Source: JAUVPY01 sp034412795 (GTDB lineage Bacteria > Chloroflexota > Anaerolineae > 4572-78 > NAK82). Taken from it: a stretch of DNA of 64,000 bases. The position numbers were made by a program, and so were the translations under genes. Positions 8,031 to 17,022 of the stretch are shown here, piece after piece. The stretch is taken from contig DAOUMD010000191.1 of NCBI GenBank assembly GCA_034412795.1, positions 1 to 64,000 on the forward strand, written 5' to 3'. How positions within the stretch are numbered: position 1 is the stretch's first letter; each line of letters starts with the position of its first letter. A model generated the notes under the pieces. That model saw only the letters and a list, made by a program, of their open reading frames with translations. It was not told where the DNA came from and did not search any database.

Positions 8031-9438
8031 GGGTAATGCCTCCGGCATATGACGATTCACTCGATGTATGCGCATTTGAGGTGGACCGAGTAGGGCGGCT
8101 GTCCGTCTGGGGGTCGGGACTATCGCTTGGTTCTCTTTCAACTGGCAAGCGCACGACTTTGACCTTCTTGATCTGGCGTCTTACCACCGAAAGAACCGTA
8201 ATTTCCACGTTTTCGATGCGCACTTTGTCACCGATGACTGGTACCCGACCCAGATTACTGTAAACCAGCCCGCCCAATGTATCGCTTCGGTCGGTTGGGA
8301 GCTCAAGACCCATAATGTGATTCACGTCGTCTAGATCCATCCGCCCGTTGAAGACAATTTCGTCTTCGTTGACAACCTCCATAAAGGCTTCTTCGCTGTC
8401 GTATTCATCCTGGATTTCGCCTACGATTTCCTCTAAGATGTCTTCGATGGTGACCAATCCGGCAGTGCCGCCGTACTCATCTACGACGAGGGCAATATGG
8501 ACCTTGCGCTGCTGCAATTCCTGAAGAAGCTCATCTACCTTTTTGGTTTCTGGAATGTAATATACGTTGCGTAGAATATCCCTGAGCTTGAGGTCAGAAG
8601 CGTCATCGCGCCAATAATGCAACAGATCTTTGGCGTAGAGTATCCCGACGATATTGTCTATCGTTTCCTCGTACACAGGGATGCGCGAATGACCGGCTTC
8701 CATAACTACGTCTAAAGCGGCAGGTACGCTTGTGTTAACCTCAATGGCTACCATATCGATGCGCGGTATCATCACCTCGCGGGCCAGAGTATCGCCAAAC
8801 TCGAAGATGGAATAGATCATTTCCTTTTCTTCTTCTTCGATAAAACCACCCTCTTCTCCCGCATCCACCAGGGTCTTGATCTCTTCCTCGATGATGAAAG
8901 GCAAGCCGTGGGGAGTCTCGTCCCCGTGCCCCGTGAACAAACGATTGACGGCTATGACCACCTGCGCCAGGGGCACAGCAGCGACGGCGGCCGCACGCAT
9001 CGGATAGATAGCCCAGAGGGCAAATGGTTCCGGGCTCCGAGCAGCCAGTTCCCTGGGAATCAACTCGCCGAAGACTAACACTAGAAAAACCAATCCTAAG
9101 GTAATGATCAGGATGGCCAATGGATAGCTGATAGGGGACAACCAAGCTAGATTCAGCCCGGCCATCCAACCCGCCAATGGGTCTCCGCAGGTAGAGGCTG
9201 CCAGCGCGACAGCCAGGAACCCCAGCAGCTTGAGGGCGAGCTGGGTGGTCGTTAGCAACCGGGTGGCATCCTCGGCCATATCGGTGACCCATTGAGCTGC
9301 CTGGTGGCCTTCTTCGATCAGTTGGTTAAGACGAGGTTTCCGGATGGAGACGATGGCGACTTCGGCGGCAGCAAAAAATGCGTGGAGCAAGACAAGCACA
9401 AGCAGGGTAATAATCGGGGTACTACTGTCGGGATCCAA
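8017..9438 (-). CDS. CNNM/CorC-type membrane protein (hemolysin family)
   Basis: A 473-residue protein with an N-terminal DUF21 transmembrane domain (about residues 1-190, containing FGELIPREL), a CBS-domain pair (about 200-335) and a C-terminal CorC_HlyC domain (about 340-430), then a hydrophilic tail. Family members take part in Mg2+ or Co2+ transport and tolerance; older names call them hemolysins without good reason. It sits between the LbH protein (13 bp gap) and cdd (14 bp overlap) in a minus-strand run. Confidence 0.9.
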   Translation of the reverse strand: MDPDSSTPIITLLVLVLLHAFFAAAEVAIVSIRKPRLNQLIEEGHQAAQWVTDMAEDATRLLTTTQLALKLLGFLAVALAASTCGDPLAGWMAGLNLAWLSPISYPLAILIITLGLVFLVLVFGELIPRELAARSPEPFALWAIYPMRAAAVAAVPLAQVVIAVNRLFTGHGDETPHGLPFIIEEEIKTLVDAGEEGGFIEEEEKEMIYSIFEFGDTLAREVMIPRIDMVAIEVNTSVPAALDVVMEAGHSRIPVYEETIDNIVGILYAKDLLHYWRDDASDLKLRDILRNVYYIPETKKVDELLQELQQRKVHIALVVDEYGGTAGLVTIEDILEEIVGEIQDEYDSEEAFMEVVNEDEIVFNGRMDLDDVNHIMGLELPTDRSDTLGGLVYSNLGRVPVIGDKVRIENVEITVLSVVRRQIKKVKVVRLPVEREPSDSPDPQTDSRPTRSTSNAHTSSESSYAGGITHDSQ

Positions 9439-9450
9439 CGAAACATCTCC

Positions 9451-10140
9451 TCAACTATCAAATGCCAGAACTGATGGTGACTCAGAATCACGCTTTATCA
9501 ATGAGTTGGCTGGGTAAAAGCCTCGCAACAACGTCAAGGCGTACGCCATACACCCTGGACCCATCAACGTACCTGGATTTGAAACCGCATTACAACCGAT
9601 TTCTACTCGGTCACCCAAGATAGCTCCCAGTTTTCTCATGCCGGTGTCATAAGTCCGTTCCGCTACTGTGATTGTCACGTTTGTTCGGTCCAACTTGAGG
9701 TTGGCTAACCTTGATCCGGCACCCAGGTTCACGTGGTTGCCCAGAATGCAATCGCCAACGTAAGCGAAATGTGCTGCGTGGGCATTGTTTAACATAATCG
9801 AATTCTTCATCTCAGTGCTATGCCCAACTACGCAGTTATCGCCAACCAATACATTTCCTCTCACGTATGCGCCTTGTCTTATCTGGGTGTTGGCTCCAAT
9901 ATACGTAGGGCCCTTGATGACCGCGCCCGGCTCTACCTCGCAACCGGGACCAATGAAGATATTGTCGTCCAGTAAGTATGCGCCCTCCATAACCTGTCCG
10001 TGGATCTCTGGCACCACGATCTGATCAAGATAATCACCGAGCAGTTTCAGGGCATCCCACACATATTCTACTTGGCTATCGAAAAACAACTGTTTATGTT
10101 CATACAGGTCGAGATCAAAGAAGTCAGTGGGTGCAAGCAC
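9451..10140 (-). CDS. Left-handed beta-helix acyltransferase, GlmU C-terminal half-like
   Basis: A 229-residue protein made largely of hexapeptide repeats ([LIV]-G-x-x-x-x), the left-handed beta-helix fold of acyl/acetyltransferases. The segment around HAAHFAYVGDCILG and NHVNLGAGSRLANLKLD resembles the acetyltransferase half of GlmU and of archaeal sugar-phosphate nucleotidylyltransferases. The nucleotidyltransferase half is encoded by the gene directly upstream. Inference: glucosamine-1-phosphate N-acetyltransferase of a split GlmU. It could also be a generic sugar acyltransferase. Confidence 0.75.
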   Translation of the reverse strand: MLAPTDFFDLDLYEHKQLFFDSQVEYVWDALKLLGDYLDQIVVPEIHGQVMEGAYLLDDNIFIGPGCEVEPGAVIKGPTYIGANTQIRQGAYVRGNVLVGDNCVVGHSTEMKNSIMLNNAHAAHFAYVGDCILGNHVNLGAGSRLANLKLDRTNVTITVAERTYDTGMRKLGAILGDRVEIGCNAVSNPGTLMGPGCMAYALTLLRGFYPANSLIKRDSESPSVLAFDS

Positions 10141-10230
10141 GGTCTATGCCTTTCTCTATTGTGTCCTGCCACGGCTCAAATTGACTGGTGTTTTTGATAC
10201 CTATGGCGTTTGTGCTTACTCGTCAAGATA

Positions 10231-10983
10231 CTATTCCTGGGTATCTTGCCTTCTGTGTAGCACGGCTTCAGCCTCGGTCAGGTGCTCAGGTGTGTTGATA
10301 CCTAAGGTTTCCCATGAGTCCTCGGTGAGAAGATAAGAAATCTCAACCCCTTCAGCAACGGCTATCTCTACCAGGTCGGTCAGAAAATACTCCCCCGCGA
10401 CCCCTTTGTCAGCGTGGAGTGGAAGTTGGGGCAAATGGCTCCACAACCATTGACCTTCAAAGCAATACACCCCGGCGTTTAACTCCCGGATGGCGAGTTG
10501 TTCGGGTGTGCACTCTGCTTCTTCGACAACGGCTTGCACGCGGCCGGCCGAGTCGAAGATGACACGCCCGAAACCCCTTGAATCGTCGTCGGCCACAACT
10601 AGCATAGCCAAAGGGCCGTTCCCTTCCCGATAGCACTGTCTTAGCGCATTTAAGGTCTCGGGTCGCAGGAGGGGCATGTCTCCATACAGGACCAGGACGT
10701 CGTAGGAATCATCTAACACTGCCTGGGCTTGCATTACTGCGTGGCCGGTGCCCATGCGTTGGGCCTGCTCAACAAAAGTGATGTTTTGATCCAGAATGGA
10801 CCGAACCTGTTCGGCTCCCTGACCCACCACCATCACCAAGCGTGATGGGGCGAGGGTAATGGCTGTGTCCAAGACGTATTGTATCATAGGTCGTCCACCA
10901 AGAGGGTGCAAGACCTTGGGTAACGTGGACTTCATGCGTTTACCTTGGCCAGCCGCCAGGATGACAACAGCTAGTTCATGCAT
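10231..10983 (-). CDS. glmU: UDP-GlcNAc pyrophosphorylase (GlmU N-terminal domain as a separate protein)
   Basis: A 250-residue nucleotidyltransferase matching the uridylyltransferase half of GlmU: LAAGQGKRMKSTLPKVLH at residues 9-26 (nucleotide binding), GTGHAV, LYGDMPLL (metal-binding Asp) and the ELNAGVYCF and GEYFLTDLV segments. Bifunctional GlmU is about 450 residues with a fused beta-helix; here that part is missing and appears as the next gene. ATG at 10983 is supported by an 8-bp overlap with the upstream mutase gene and by family alignment. Predicted reaction: UTP plus GlcNAc-1-P to UDP-GlcNAc for cell-wall precursors. Confidence 0.85.
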   Translation of the reverse strand: MHELAVVILAAGQGKRMKSTLPKVLHPLGGRPMIQYVLDTAITLAPSRLVMVVGQGAEQVRSILDQNITFVEQAQRMGTGHAVMQAQAVLDDSYDVLVLYGDMPLLRPETLNALRQCYREGNGPLAMLVVADDDSRGFGRVIFDSAGRVQAVVEEAECTPEQLAIRELNAGVYCFEGQWLWSHLPQLPLHADKGVAGEYFLTDLVEIAVAEGVEISYLLTEDSWETLGINTPEHLTEAEAVLHRRQDTQE

Positions 10984-12397
10984 TGTGCCAGGTTCCTCCC
11001 TGAGCTGTAAAAGACTTTGCTTCGATAGTCTGTCCCAGTTGTGCCGCCTGATGCTCAACTTGGTCCAACACTTGTGCCTGCAAATCTTCCAATCGCTCCG
11101 AAGAAGTGGCCTCAAAGCGTAGTGAGAGGACTGGTTGGGTGTTTGACGCCCGCACCAGTGCCCAGCCATCGCCAAAATCAATGCGCGCCCCGTCTAACTC
11201 GTCCACCGGATAGGACACTTTGAAATGGTTCTTTACTTGCTCAACTACATGAGCTTTTAGTGTGTCTGGACATGGGAGTCTGATTTGAGGTGAAGAATGA
11301 TAAGCTGGCAGTTCGGCCACCAACGCGGACAATGGGCGCTGACTGCGCGATATTATATTCAGTAGCTTGATGCTACCCAGGATTGGGTCATCAAACCTAA
11401 ACTCAAGTTCGTCGAAAAAGAGATGACCAGAGAATTCCCCGCCCAGGGCAGCACCTGTGTCGCGCATTGCCTGGTGCACAAATGCATAACCGTTAGGGGT
11501 CATCACTGGTGCGCCTCCGTGGGCGATCACATCGTCAGCCAATGCCTGCGTGCAAAGTAAATCGTAGACGATTTTAGCTGGGCCGTGTCGCAGAACGTCG
11601 CGGGCCAACAGCATAAGCACCTGATCACCCACTACCTGCCGACCTTGCTCGTCCACCGCAGCCAGTCGATCACCGTCACCGTCGTAAGCCAGGCCCAGAT
11701 CAGCGTTTTCAGACCGGACGGTGGCTGACAAGTCAGCGATGGTGCCATGTGCGGTGGGATCTGGGGAGCGATTGGGAAAGTCTCCATCTGGCTCACAATA
11801 GAGCTCAACCACCTCGCAGTCTAAATCGCGCAGCAGATTCGAGACGACGAGACCATTGGTGCCGTTGCCGCCATCCACGACAACCTTTAGGGGGGACGAT
11901 ATGTGGGCGTGGGGCTTGACGTGTTTGAGATAGAGGGGAAGTGGGTTTGCCTGCTTCAGCTTGCTCCGGTTGAAGGGCACGGACTTAGTGTCTCTTTGGT
12001 ACTCCTCATCAGCGATACGCTGGATCTCTCGCAACTCGTCGCCGTGCAGGGTGCCATCGGCGCGGATTTTGAGACCATTGTACTCTGGTGGATTGTGGCT
12101 CGCTGTCACCATCACCCCGCCGTCGGCACCGTAGAAATCGGTGGCAAAATTGTGGACAGGGGTGGGCACCATCCCCACGTCGGTCACATTGATCTCTGTT
12201 TGCATAAGGCCGGCAATGAGCGAGCGACTGATACGTGGCGAACTGTTACGCACGTCTCTCCCAAGCACGAGTGTCTGGGCACCGCGCCGCCGGAAATAAA
12301 TGCCAATCGCCACTCCGATAGGGGTTACTTCCTCATCTGTCAGGTCTTGATCGGCGATACCCCGGATGCTGTATTGACGGAAGATGTTCAGATTCAA
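10976..12397 (-). CDS. Phosphomannomutase/phosphoglucomutase-type phosphohexomutase
   Basis: A 473-residue alpha-D-phosphohexomutase. The phosphoserine loop is TASHNPPEYNGLK (about residues 99-111), the metal-binding loop DGDGDR, the sugar-binding loop GEFSGH, and the C-terminal phosphate-binding loop RASNTQP. Family members interconvert 1- and 6-phosphates of mannose, glucose or glucosamine. Being directly upstream of the two GlmU halves suggests a supply of GlcN-1-P (a GlmM-like role), but sequence alone does not separate GlmM from ManB. A strong promoter lies 67 bp upstream of its start. Confidence 0.9.
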   Translation of the reverse strand: MNLNIFRQYSIRGIADQDLTDEEVTPIGVAIGIYFRRRGAQTLVLGRDVRNSSPRISRSLIAGLMQTEINVTDVGMVPTPVHNFATDFYGADGGVMVTASHNPPEYNGLKIRADGTLHGDELREIQRIADEEYQRDTKSVPFNRSKLKQANPLPLYLKHVKPHAHISSPLKVVVDGGNGTNGLVVSNLLRDLDCEVVELYCEPDGDFPNRSPDPTAHGTIADLSATVRSENADLGLAYDGDGDRLAAVDEQGRQVVGDQVLMLLARDVLRHGPAKIVYDLLCTQALADDVIAHGGAPVMTPNGYAFVHQAMRDTGAALGGEFSGHLFFDELEFRFDDPILGSIKLLNIISRSQRPLSALVAELPAYHSSPQIRLPCPDTLKAHVVEQVKNHFKVSYPVDELDGARIDFGDGWALVRASNTQPVLSLRFEATSSERLEDLQAQVLDQVEHQAAQLGQTIEAKSFTAQGGTWHNA

Positions 12398-12463
12398 ATC
12401 GACTTCCTTGGTGCCCTTTGCTTTTGTCCGCTCGATTCCCTATTCTGTGCTTTGCAAAATAAA

Positions 12464-12492
12464 ATTGTACCCCCGCTTAGCGCAAAGGTCAA
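12464..12492 (-). promoter_or_regulatory. sigma-70-type promoter of the minus-strand UDP-GlcNAc operon
   Basis: On the minus strand TTGACC (12492-12487) and TACAAT (12469-12464) are spaced 17 bp apart. They drive towards the mutase start at 12397. The gene order mutase, GlmU-N, LbH, CorC, cdd then runs with short gaps or overlaps. Confidence 0.6.
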
Positions 12493-12522
12493 GGAAATCA
12501 GGCGGTTTAGGTAATTGAGGAG

Positions 12523-14451
12523 TCAGGGGAGGTGAAGAGGGGGTAGTATCACTCTTCCGATCTCCGCAGCTCCTTGCGCCGGATCATACAGGATGATGAC
12601 CGGCGTATATTCACCAGGCTGTAGCGTGGCGGGCATGTGCAGATCATACACGTCGCTGATGAACTCGCCAGGCCGCCAGGCCGTGGTGGGATAGGCGAAG
12701 TGGACGGGCACGGCATCGGCTTGCGACATGGGTTGGTCGTTACTGTCAACGAGCCTGGCTGAGACTTTCAGGTCACGAGTTATAGGAGCCTTTGCCTGCC
12801 AGATCAGGGTCACACGCACTGGAGGCAGGTCTTTTTGGGTCGGGGGCTGGCTGATATTGTAGCTGTGCAAGGTGATCTCCGGGATGACGGCAGATCCCAT
12901 ATTGAAGGTATTGTCGGGGGGCTTCTGGGCCGGCTCCGGAACCACTCGGACCAGGGGACCGAGGGCGCTCAATGACCATCGCTCCGGTGCGCCTGACAAC
13001 TCGCGGGTTAGATACACAGTTCGACCTTCGTCAAGTAGGCGAGTGACATTCGTCATTCGATCGGCTTCCTGGTCGGCGGGGACGAGAAGTAGATCAGGGC
13101 GTAATCCTTCTGTTTCCTGGAAGTAGCGAATCAATGTCATTTCGCCCAGAATTCCCACTATGGCAGCGTTCGGTTCCAGCGGTTGGCGTATCACGTCTAG
13201 TCCGTAGTCATACACGGACCAGGAGCTGGAGCGATCCATTTGGGGCAGGTGGTCCCGAAACAAGGTGGCAAACTGTCCGAGGAGAAGCAGGACCGCCAAT
13301 AGTGTTACCGGCAGGCGCAGCCAGGACAGGCGACTCGTGCTGGCCCAGGCCTGACCAGTCAGCAGCCAGCCGGCGGCAACTCCCACCCATACTGACCAGA
13401 TAATAAAGAGGGGGATGAAGAAAACCTCGATGTCGGCCACGCGATAGAGGAGGTTAAAGACCAGGTAGGTGGCGAAGGCAATCAATGTGAGGCTCCGAGC
13501 CCGGCGTCGGCGCAGAACCACGATGCCCAGCAACCCGGCCGCAAGGCCTATAAGGCCGAACTGTTCTAAGAACAGTGAGAAGTAAAACTCGACTCCGCGT
13601 TCGGCCCCCATTGGATTCTCAAAGATGAATACCCCATACCCGCCGGCGCTCACCTGCTTCCAGAAGCCTTCCAACGTATTGACGTACGCTCCATCCAGCG
13701 AGCCCACGTGCCCCCGCAGTGGGATGTAAAGATACAGCAGTAGTGGCGCAACCAGGGCGACGGCTATCTTGATTCCGGTTCGCAGCTTCCAGGTTCTGAT
13801 CTGAGGCCATAGATGATAGGTAATGGCTGGCAACATAAGTACTGTTGTTCGGTGGTGGGTGAGCGACAGACCGAAGAGAAAGGCGACAGCCATGAGTGCA
13901 TTCTCGGAAGGGGGGTATTTGCTCCGAATCAGCAACCAGAGCAAGCCAGCTACAAAGGCGGCGTTGAGCGTGTAGACTTCGGCCACCGTTGCCTGTGACC
14001 AGAAGACAGGTGAGGTGGCTAACGCCAGCGCCCCAATCAGAGCTGCTGGTACCTCGGCCCATACTTGGCGCGCGTCAGTCCTGTATTGCTCCTTAGATTG
14101 CCAACTTCCTACGGTCAGTTCCAGCCCGATGAGATAGGTCAGGGCTACCGTCAATGCGCCGAACACGGCACTCATCAGGTTCACCCGATAGGCCACATCC
14201 CCGAGGGGAAGGCGTGTGAAGAGCCAGCCCAGCAGTGTGTACAGGGGATAGCCGGAGGGATGGGCGATCCCCAATAGATAGGAGACGAGCTGGAATTCGA
14301 GACTGTCATCGAATATGGTGACAACCGTTGGGGCGAGCGTTAGCAGGTACAGGCCCAGCGCCAGGAAAAAAACTGGAACGGTGATCACCTTTTGCCATTT
14401 GTAAGGCAGCATATCGTCACGATTTTGTGTAGACAGGAGCGACATGGCCAT
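12523..14451 (-). CDS. DUF2723 family polytopic membrane protein (GT-C glycosyltransferase-like)
   Basis: A 642-residue protein with about ten to twelve transmembrane helices in residues 15-420 and a C-terminal soluble region. The N-terminal loop with FDDSLEFQ, followed by GIAHPSGYPLYTLLG, is typical of DUF2723, a family related to protein O-mannosyltransferases and other GT-C enzymes using lipid-linked sugars. Probable role: glycosylation of exported proteins or surface polymers. The start at 14451 has GAGG 8 nt upstream; Met codons further upstream lack this. It is followed at 125 bp by the UDP-GlcNAc operon on the same strand. Confidence 0.83.
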   Translation of the reverse strand: MAMSLLSTQNRDDMLPYKWQKVITVPVFFLALGLYLLTLAPTVVTIFDDSLEFQLVSYLLGIAHPSGYPLYTLLGWLFTRLPLGDVAYRVNLMSAVFGALTVALTYLIGLELTVGSWQSKEQYRTDARQVWAEVPAALIGALALATSPVFWSQATVAEVYTLNAAFVAGLLWLLIRSKYPPSENALMAVAFLFGLSLTHHRTTVLMLPAITYHLWPQIRTWKLRTGIKIAVALVAPLLLYLYIPLRGHVGSLDGAYVNTLEGFWKQVSAGGYGVFIFENPMGAERGVEFYFSLFLEQFGLIGLAAGLLGIVVLRRRRARSLTLIAFATYLVFNLLYRVADIEVFFIPLFIIWSVWVGVAAGWLLTGQAWASTSRLSWLRLPVTLLAVLLLLGQFATLFRDHLPQMDRSSSWSVYDYGLDVIRQPLEPNAAIVGILGEMTLIRYFQETEGLRPDLLLVPADQEADRMTNVTRLLDEGRTVYLTRELSGAPERWSLSALGPLVRVVPEPAQKPPDNTFNMGSAVIPEITLHSYNISQPPTQKDLPPVRVTLIWQAKAPITRDLKVSARLVDSNDQPMSQADAVPVHFAYPTTAWRPGEFISDVYDLHMPATLQPGEYTPVIILYDPAQGAAEIGRVILPPLHLP

Positions 14452-14555
14452 ATATTTTTCCTCACGAGGCATCATAACACACAGAAATCTCGTCGGCAAG
14501 CCCCGGTAACCGTCGCGCCTGCAAAGGATGCCATCTCGCATGAAGCTGTGCCGAT

Positions 14556-14583
14556 TTTGTCCTTTGAGCTATTTGGCTATACT
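14556..14583 (+). promoter_or_regulatory. Possible promoter for the LysM-PD40 gene
   Basis: A good -10 box TATACT at 14578-14583; the -35 region (TTTGTC at 14556-14561, spacing 16) is weak. AAGGAG lies at 14624-14629, ahead of the ATG at 14642. Confidence 0.4.
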
Positions 14584-14641
14584 ATAGGGTTGAAAATTCG
14601 GGCATCTTTTTTTGCCTGAAGTGAAGGAGATGGGTATACCT

Positions 14642-16852
14642 ATGGATTTCGAAGACCTTCAGCGTCGTTATGATGAACTGCGGGAACAGTTCGACGCGGG
14701 GGAGATCAGCGAGGAAGAGTTCAAAGATGAGCTAGAAGGTCTCCAGCTAAAGGACGAACAGGGGGTTTTTTGGACCATTGGAGCCCAGACTGGCGAGTGG
14801 TATCGCTTCGATGGGCGTAGTTGGGTTCAGGAGACCCCAATCCCGATGACCAAGCATCAGGGCCGGGGTATGCCTGAACACCTCTCGGCTCAGGCTGCCG
14901 CGCGGGGAGCTGATTCCTCGAGGCCAGGCTGGCTATATACCGGATGTGCTGGCCTGTTGGTGTTAGTGGTGGTCGCTGGCTTGACAATTGGTGCAGTGAT
15001 CTTGCTTCGTGGACGAGATACTGCGGTTGGTAGTACTCAAGATGCTACCCCCACCCTGTCGGCTGCCATACCGGTCAATACACCTACTCTTGGTCCAACT
15101 CCAAGTCCGACGGCGATCGTGCTGTCGACAGATACCCCGGTTGTTCCCAAAGTATACTCAAACACTGCGTTTGGCTTCAGTCTGGAATATCCCGGTGATT
15201 GGCAAGTGAAAGAGTCCAGTCAACAAGTGGCCTTTGCACCTGAGGCGGCAGGCCTCGCTACTTCTATCATCGATGACATCACTGTGCTCGAAGGCGTTTC
15301 CTATGTTGTCGCACGCGAGACTGAAAGTATCACCCAGGACCCTGCGGGTTTGCTGGCCCAGATCATTGCTGGTTTGCCAGTCGATGCATCATCGACCGAT
15401 ACCGGGATTCGTACTGTAGAGCAAGTCGAATGGGCCATCAGTCAGGTCAAACTCGATGCATCGGATTCTGCCCAGGAGATGACTGCCTACGTGGCTGCCA
15501 CTTACCAGAATGGTTCAGCGTATATGGTGCTGTCGGCCGTTCCCTCGACCGACTGGGATACCTTTGCGCCCATCTTTCAGGAGATGTTTGATAGTTTCCA
15601 ATTTACTGAACCTCCGGTGGCTGATGTTATTGCTCCTTCCCCGACCGTAGCTGCGACGTTGACTCGTGCCGCTACGGCGGCGGTGCCAACCCGCGCCTCC
15701 CCTGCTGAACCTGCTGCTACACCTACCCCTATTGTCTATGTAGTCGAACAGGGAGACACGCTGGGTGGTATTGCGTTTCGGTTTGACGTCAGTGTCGAAG
15801 CTATCCAGGCTGTCAATGGTATTGACGACCCGTCCACGCTCCAGTTGGGACAGGAATTGATCATTCCGGCTGAGGGCTCGATACCGCCGACGGTCACCAG
15901 GTCAGCCACGACGACACCGGAGGCTACTTCTGTGGCGGCTGCTCCTGAAGCTACTCCCATTCCGGAGCCCACGCCTACTCCGGCGCCGGCTGCGCTGAGT
16001 GGCAAAATTATCTTTCCCGTCCACGACCCAAACAAGAACATTGGGGGACAAGTGGGGGGCTATGACATTTGGATGAGTGATCCCCAGGGTAACGACATTC
16101 AACTCCTGGTGCCCGATGCCAGCCAACCACATCTCAACACGGGTGGTGACTTGCTGGCCTACCGAAGCTGGAATCCTCAAGGTCGTGGTGTCGCTTTCCT
16201 GACCATTGGCGGTGGGCGTGGAGATATACTATCTAGTTTCCTTGAGGATGGTCTTCCGAGTTGGGCTCCCGATTCATATACGGTGGCCTTCGCGTCGCGT
16301 CGTGAATCAGACCGTATTTCGCGCCTATACCGGGTGAACCAGGCCAATGGCGAAGAGCACTCGCTGGGGTTGATCGGTAATTACGTGAGTACTTTCCCCG
16401 ATGGGCGGTTGGTCTTCAAAGGATGCACTGTAGAGGGTATGTGTGGTATGTTCATCAGTGGCCCTGAGGGCGGCACGATGGATCTTATATCTGATAACAC
16501 CAGCGATACAGCACCCGCCCCGTCACCCGATGGCACTAAAATCGCCTTTATGTCGGTCGGCCGGGACGGGGCTAGCAATTGGGAGATTTTCGTGATGGAC
16601 AGCAACGGGGGGAATGTCACGCGTCTCACCGACAATGGAGCCAATGATGGACTGCCTGCCTGGTCGCCCGACGGAAGCACGATTGCCTTCGCGTCTGACC
16701 GTGACGGCGCGTGGGGCATTTGGGCAATGAATCCCGACGGCAGCGACCAGCGCAAGCTCTTCAATATGGGCGGCTCACCCGATGGGCTGGTTGGCTTTGA
16801 CGTCAATAATTCAAAAGGATGGGAGGAGGAACGCATTACCTGGGGACGGTAA
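14642..16852 (+). CDS. Membrane-anchored LysM and PD40 beta-propeller protein
   Basis: A 736-residue protein. Residues 1-30 form a SHOCT-like helix pair (YDELREQFDAGEISEEEF), then a small Trp-rich module (GAQTGEWYRFDGRSW), a transmembrane helix at about 96-120, a Thr/Pro linker, a PsbP/DUF1795-like segment (FSLEYPGDWQV), a LysM domain (VVEQGDTLGGIAFRF to ELIIP) that should bind peptidoglycan, and PD40/TolB-like blades (SPDGTKIAFMS, SPDGSTIAFASDRDG). It ends ERITWGR. Topology is N-in, so the propeller is extracellular. It shares this plan with the next two genes. ATG at 14642 is preferred to 14630, which overlaps the ribosome-binding site. Confidence 0.85.
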   Translation: MDFEDLQRRYDELREQFDAGEISEEEFKDELEGLQLKDEQGVFWTIGAQTGEWYRFDGRSWVQETPIPMTKHQGRGMPEHLSAQAAARGADSSRPGWLYTGCAGLLVLVVVAGLTIGAVILLRGRDTAVGSTQDATPTLSAAIPVNTPTLGPTPSPTAIVLSTDTPVVPKVYSNTAFGFSLEYPGDWQVKESSQQVAFAPEAAGLATSIIDDITVLEGVSYVVARETESITQDPAGLLAQIIAGLPVDASSTDTGIRTVEQVEWAISQVKLDASDSAQEMTAYVAATYQNGSAYMVLSAVPSTDWDTFAPIFQEMFDSFQFTEPPVADVIAPSPTVAATLTRAATAAVPTRASPAEPAATPTPIVYVVEQGDTLGGIAFRFDVSVEAIQAVNGIDDPSTLQLGQELIIPAEGSIPPTVTRSATTTPEATSVAAAPEATPIPEPTPTPAPAALSGKIIFPVHDPNKNIGGQVGGYDIWMSDPQGNDIQLLVPDASQPHLNTGGDLLAYRSWNPQGRGVAFLTIGGGRGDILSSFLEDGLPSWAPDSYTVAFASRRESDRISRLYRVNQANGEEHSLGLIGNYVSTFPDGRLVFKGCTVEGMCGMFISGPEGGTMDLISDNTSDTAPAPSPDGTKIAFMSVGRDGASNWEIFVMDSNGGNVTRLTDNGANDGLPAWSPDGSTIAFASDRDGAWGIWAMNPDGSDQRKLFNMGGSPDGLVGFDVNNSKGWEEERITWGR

Positions 16853-16873
16853 GCAGCAGGGAGAAATATCCCG

Positions 16874-16902
16874 TTGACGCTCGCTAACGCGTTTGATATA
16901 AT
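16874..16902 (+). promoter_or_regulatory. Near-consensus sigma-70 promoter for the kinase gene
   Basis: TTGACG at 16874-16879 and TATAAT at 16897-16902 with a 17-bp spacer. It is one of the best promoter matches in the window. Leader to the ATG at 17023 is about 115 nt. Confidence 0.75.
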
Positions 16903-17022
16903 GGGCTTGATCGCGAGCAGCGAAATCAGGAGCAACGACTTTTTTCGCCTGCATCGTTACTCATTTGCTTTTGCTCATTAAACGTAACCGTTCTCTACTT
17001 CTTATATGACAACAGGTGTATC

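Noticed and set aside
11903..12514. 203-codon frame antisense to the phosphohexomutase
   Set aside because: It covers the conserved phosphoserine loop of the mutase in reverse and contains no motif of its own.
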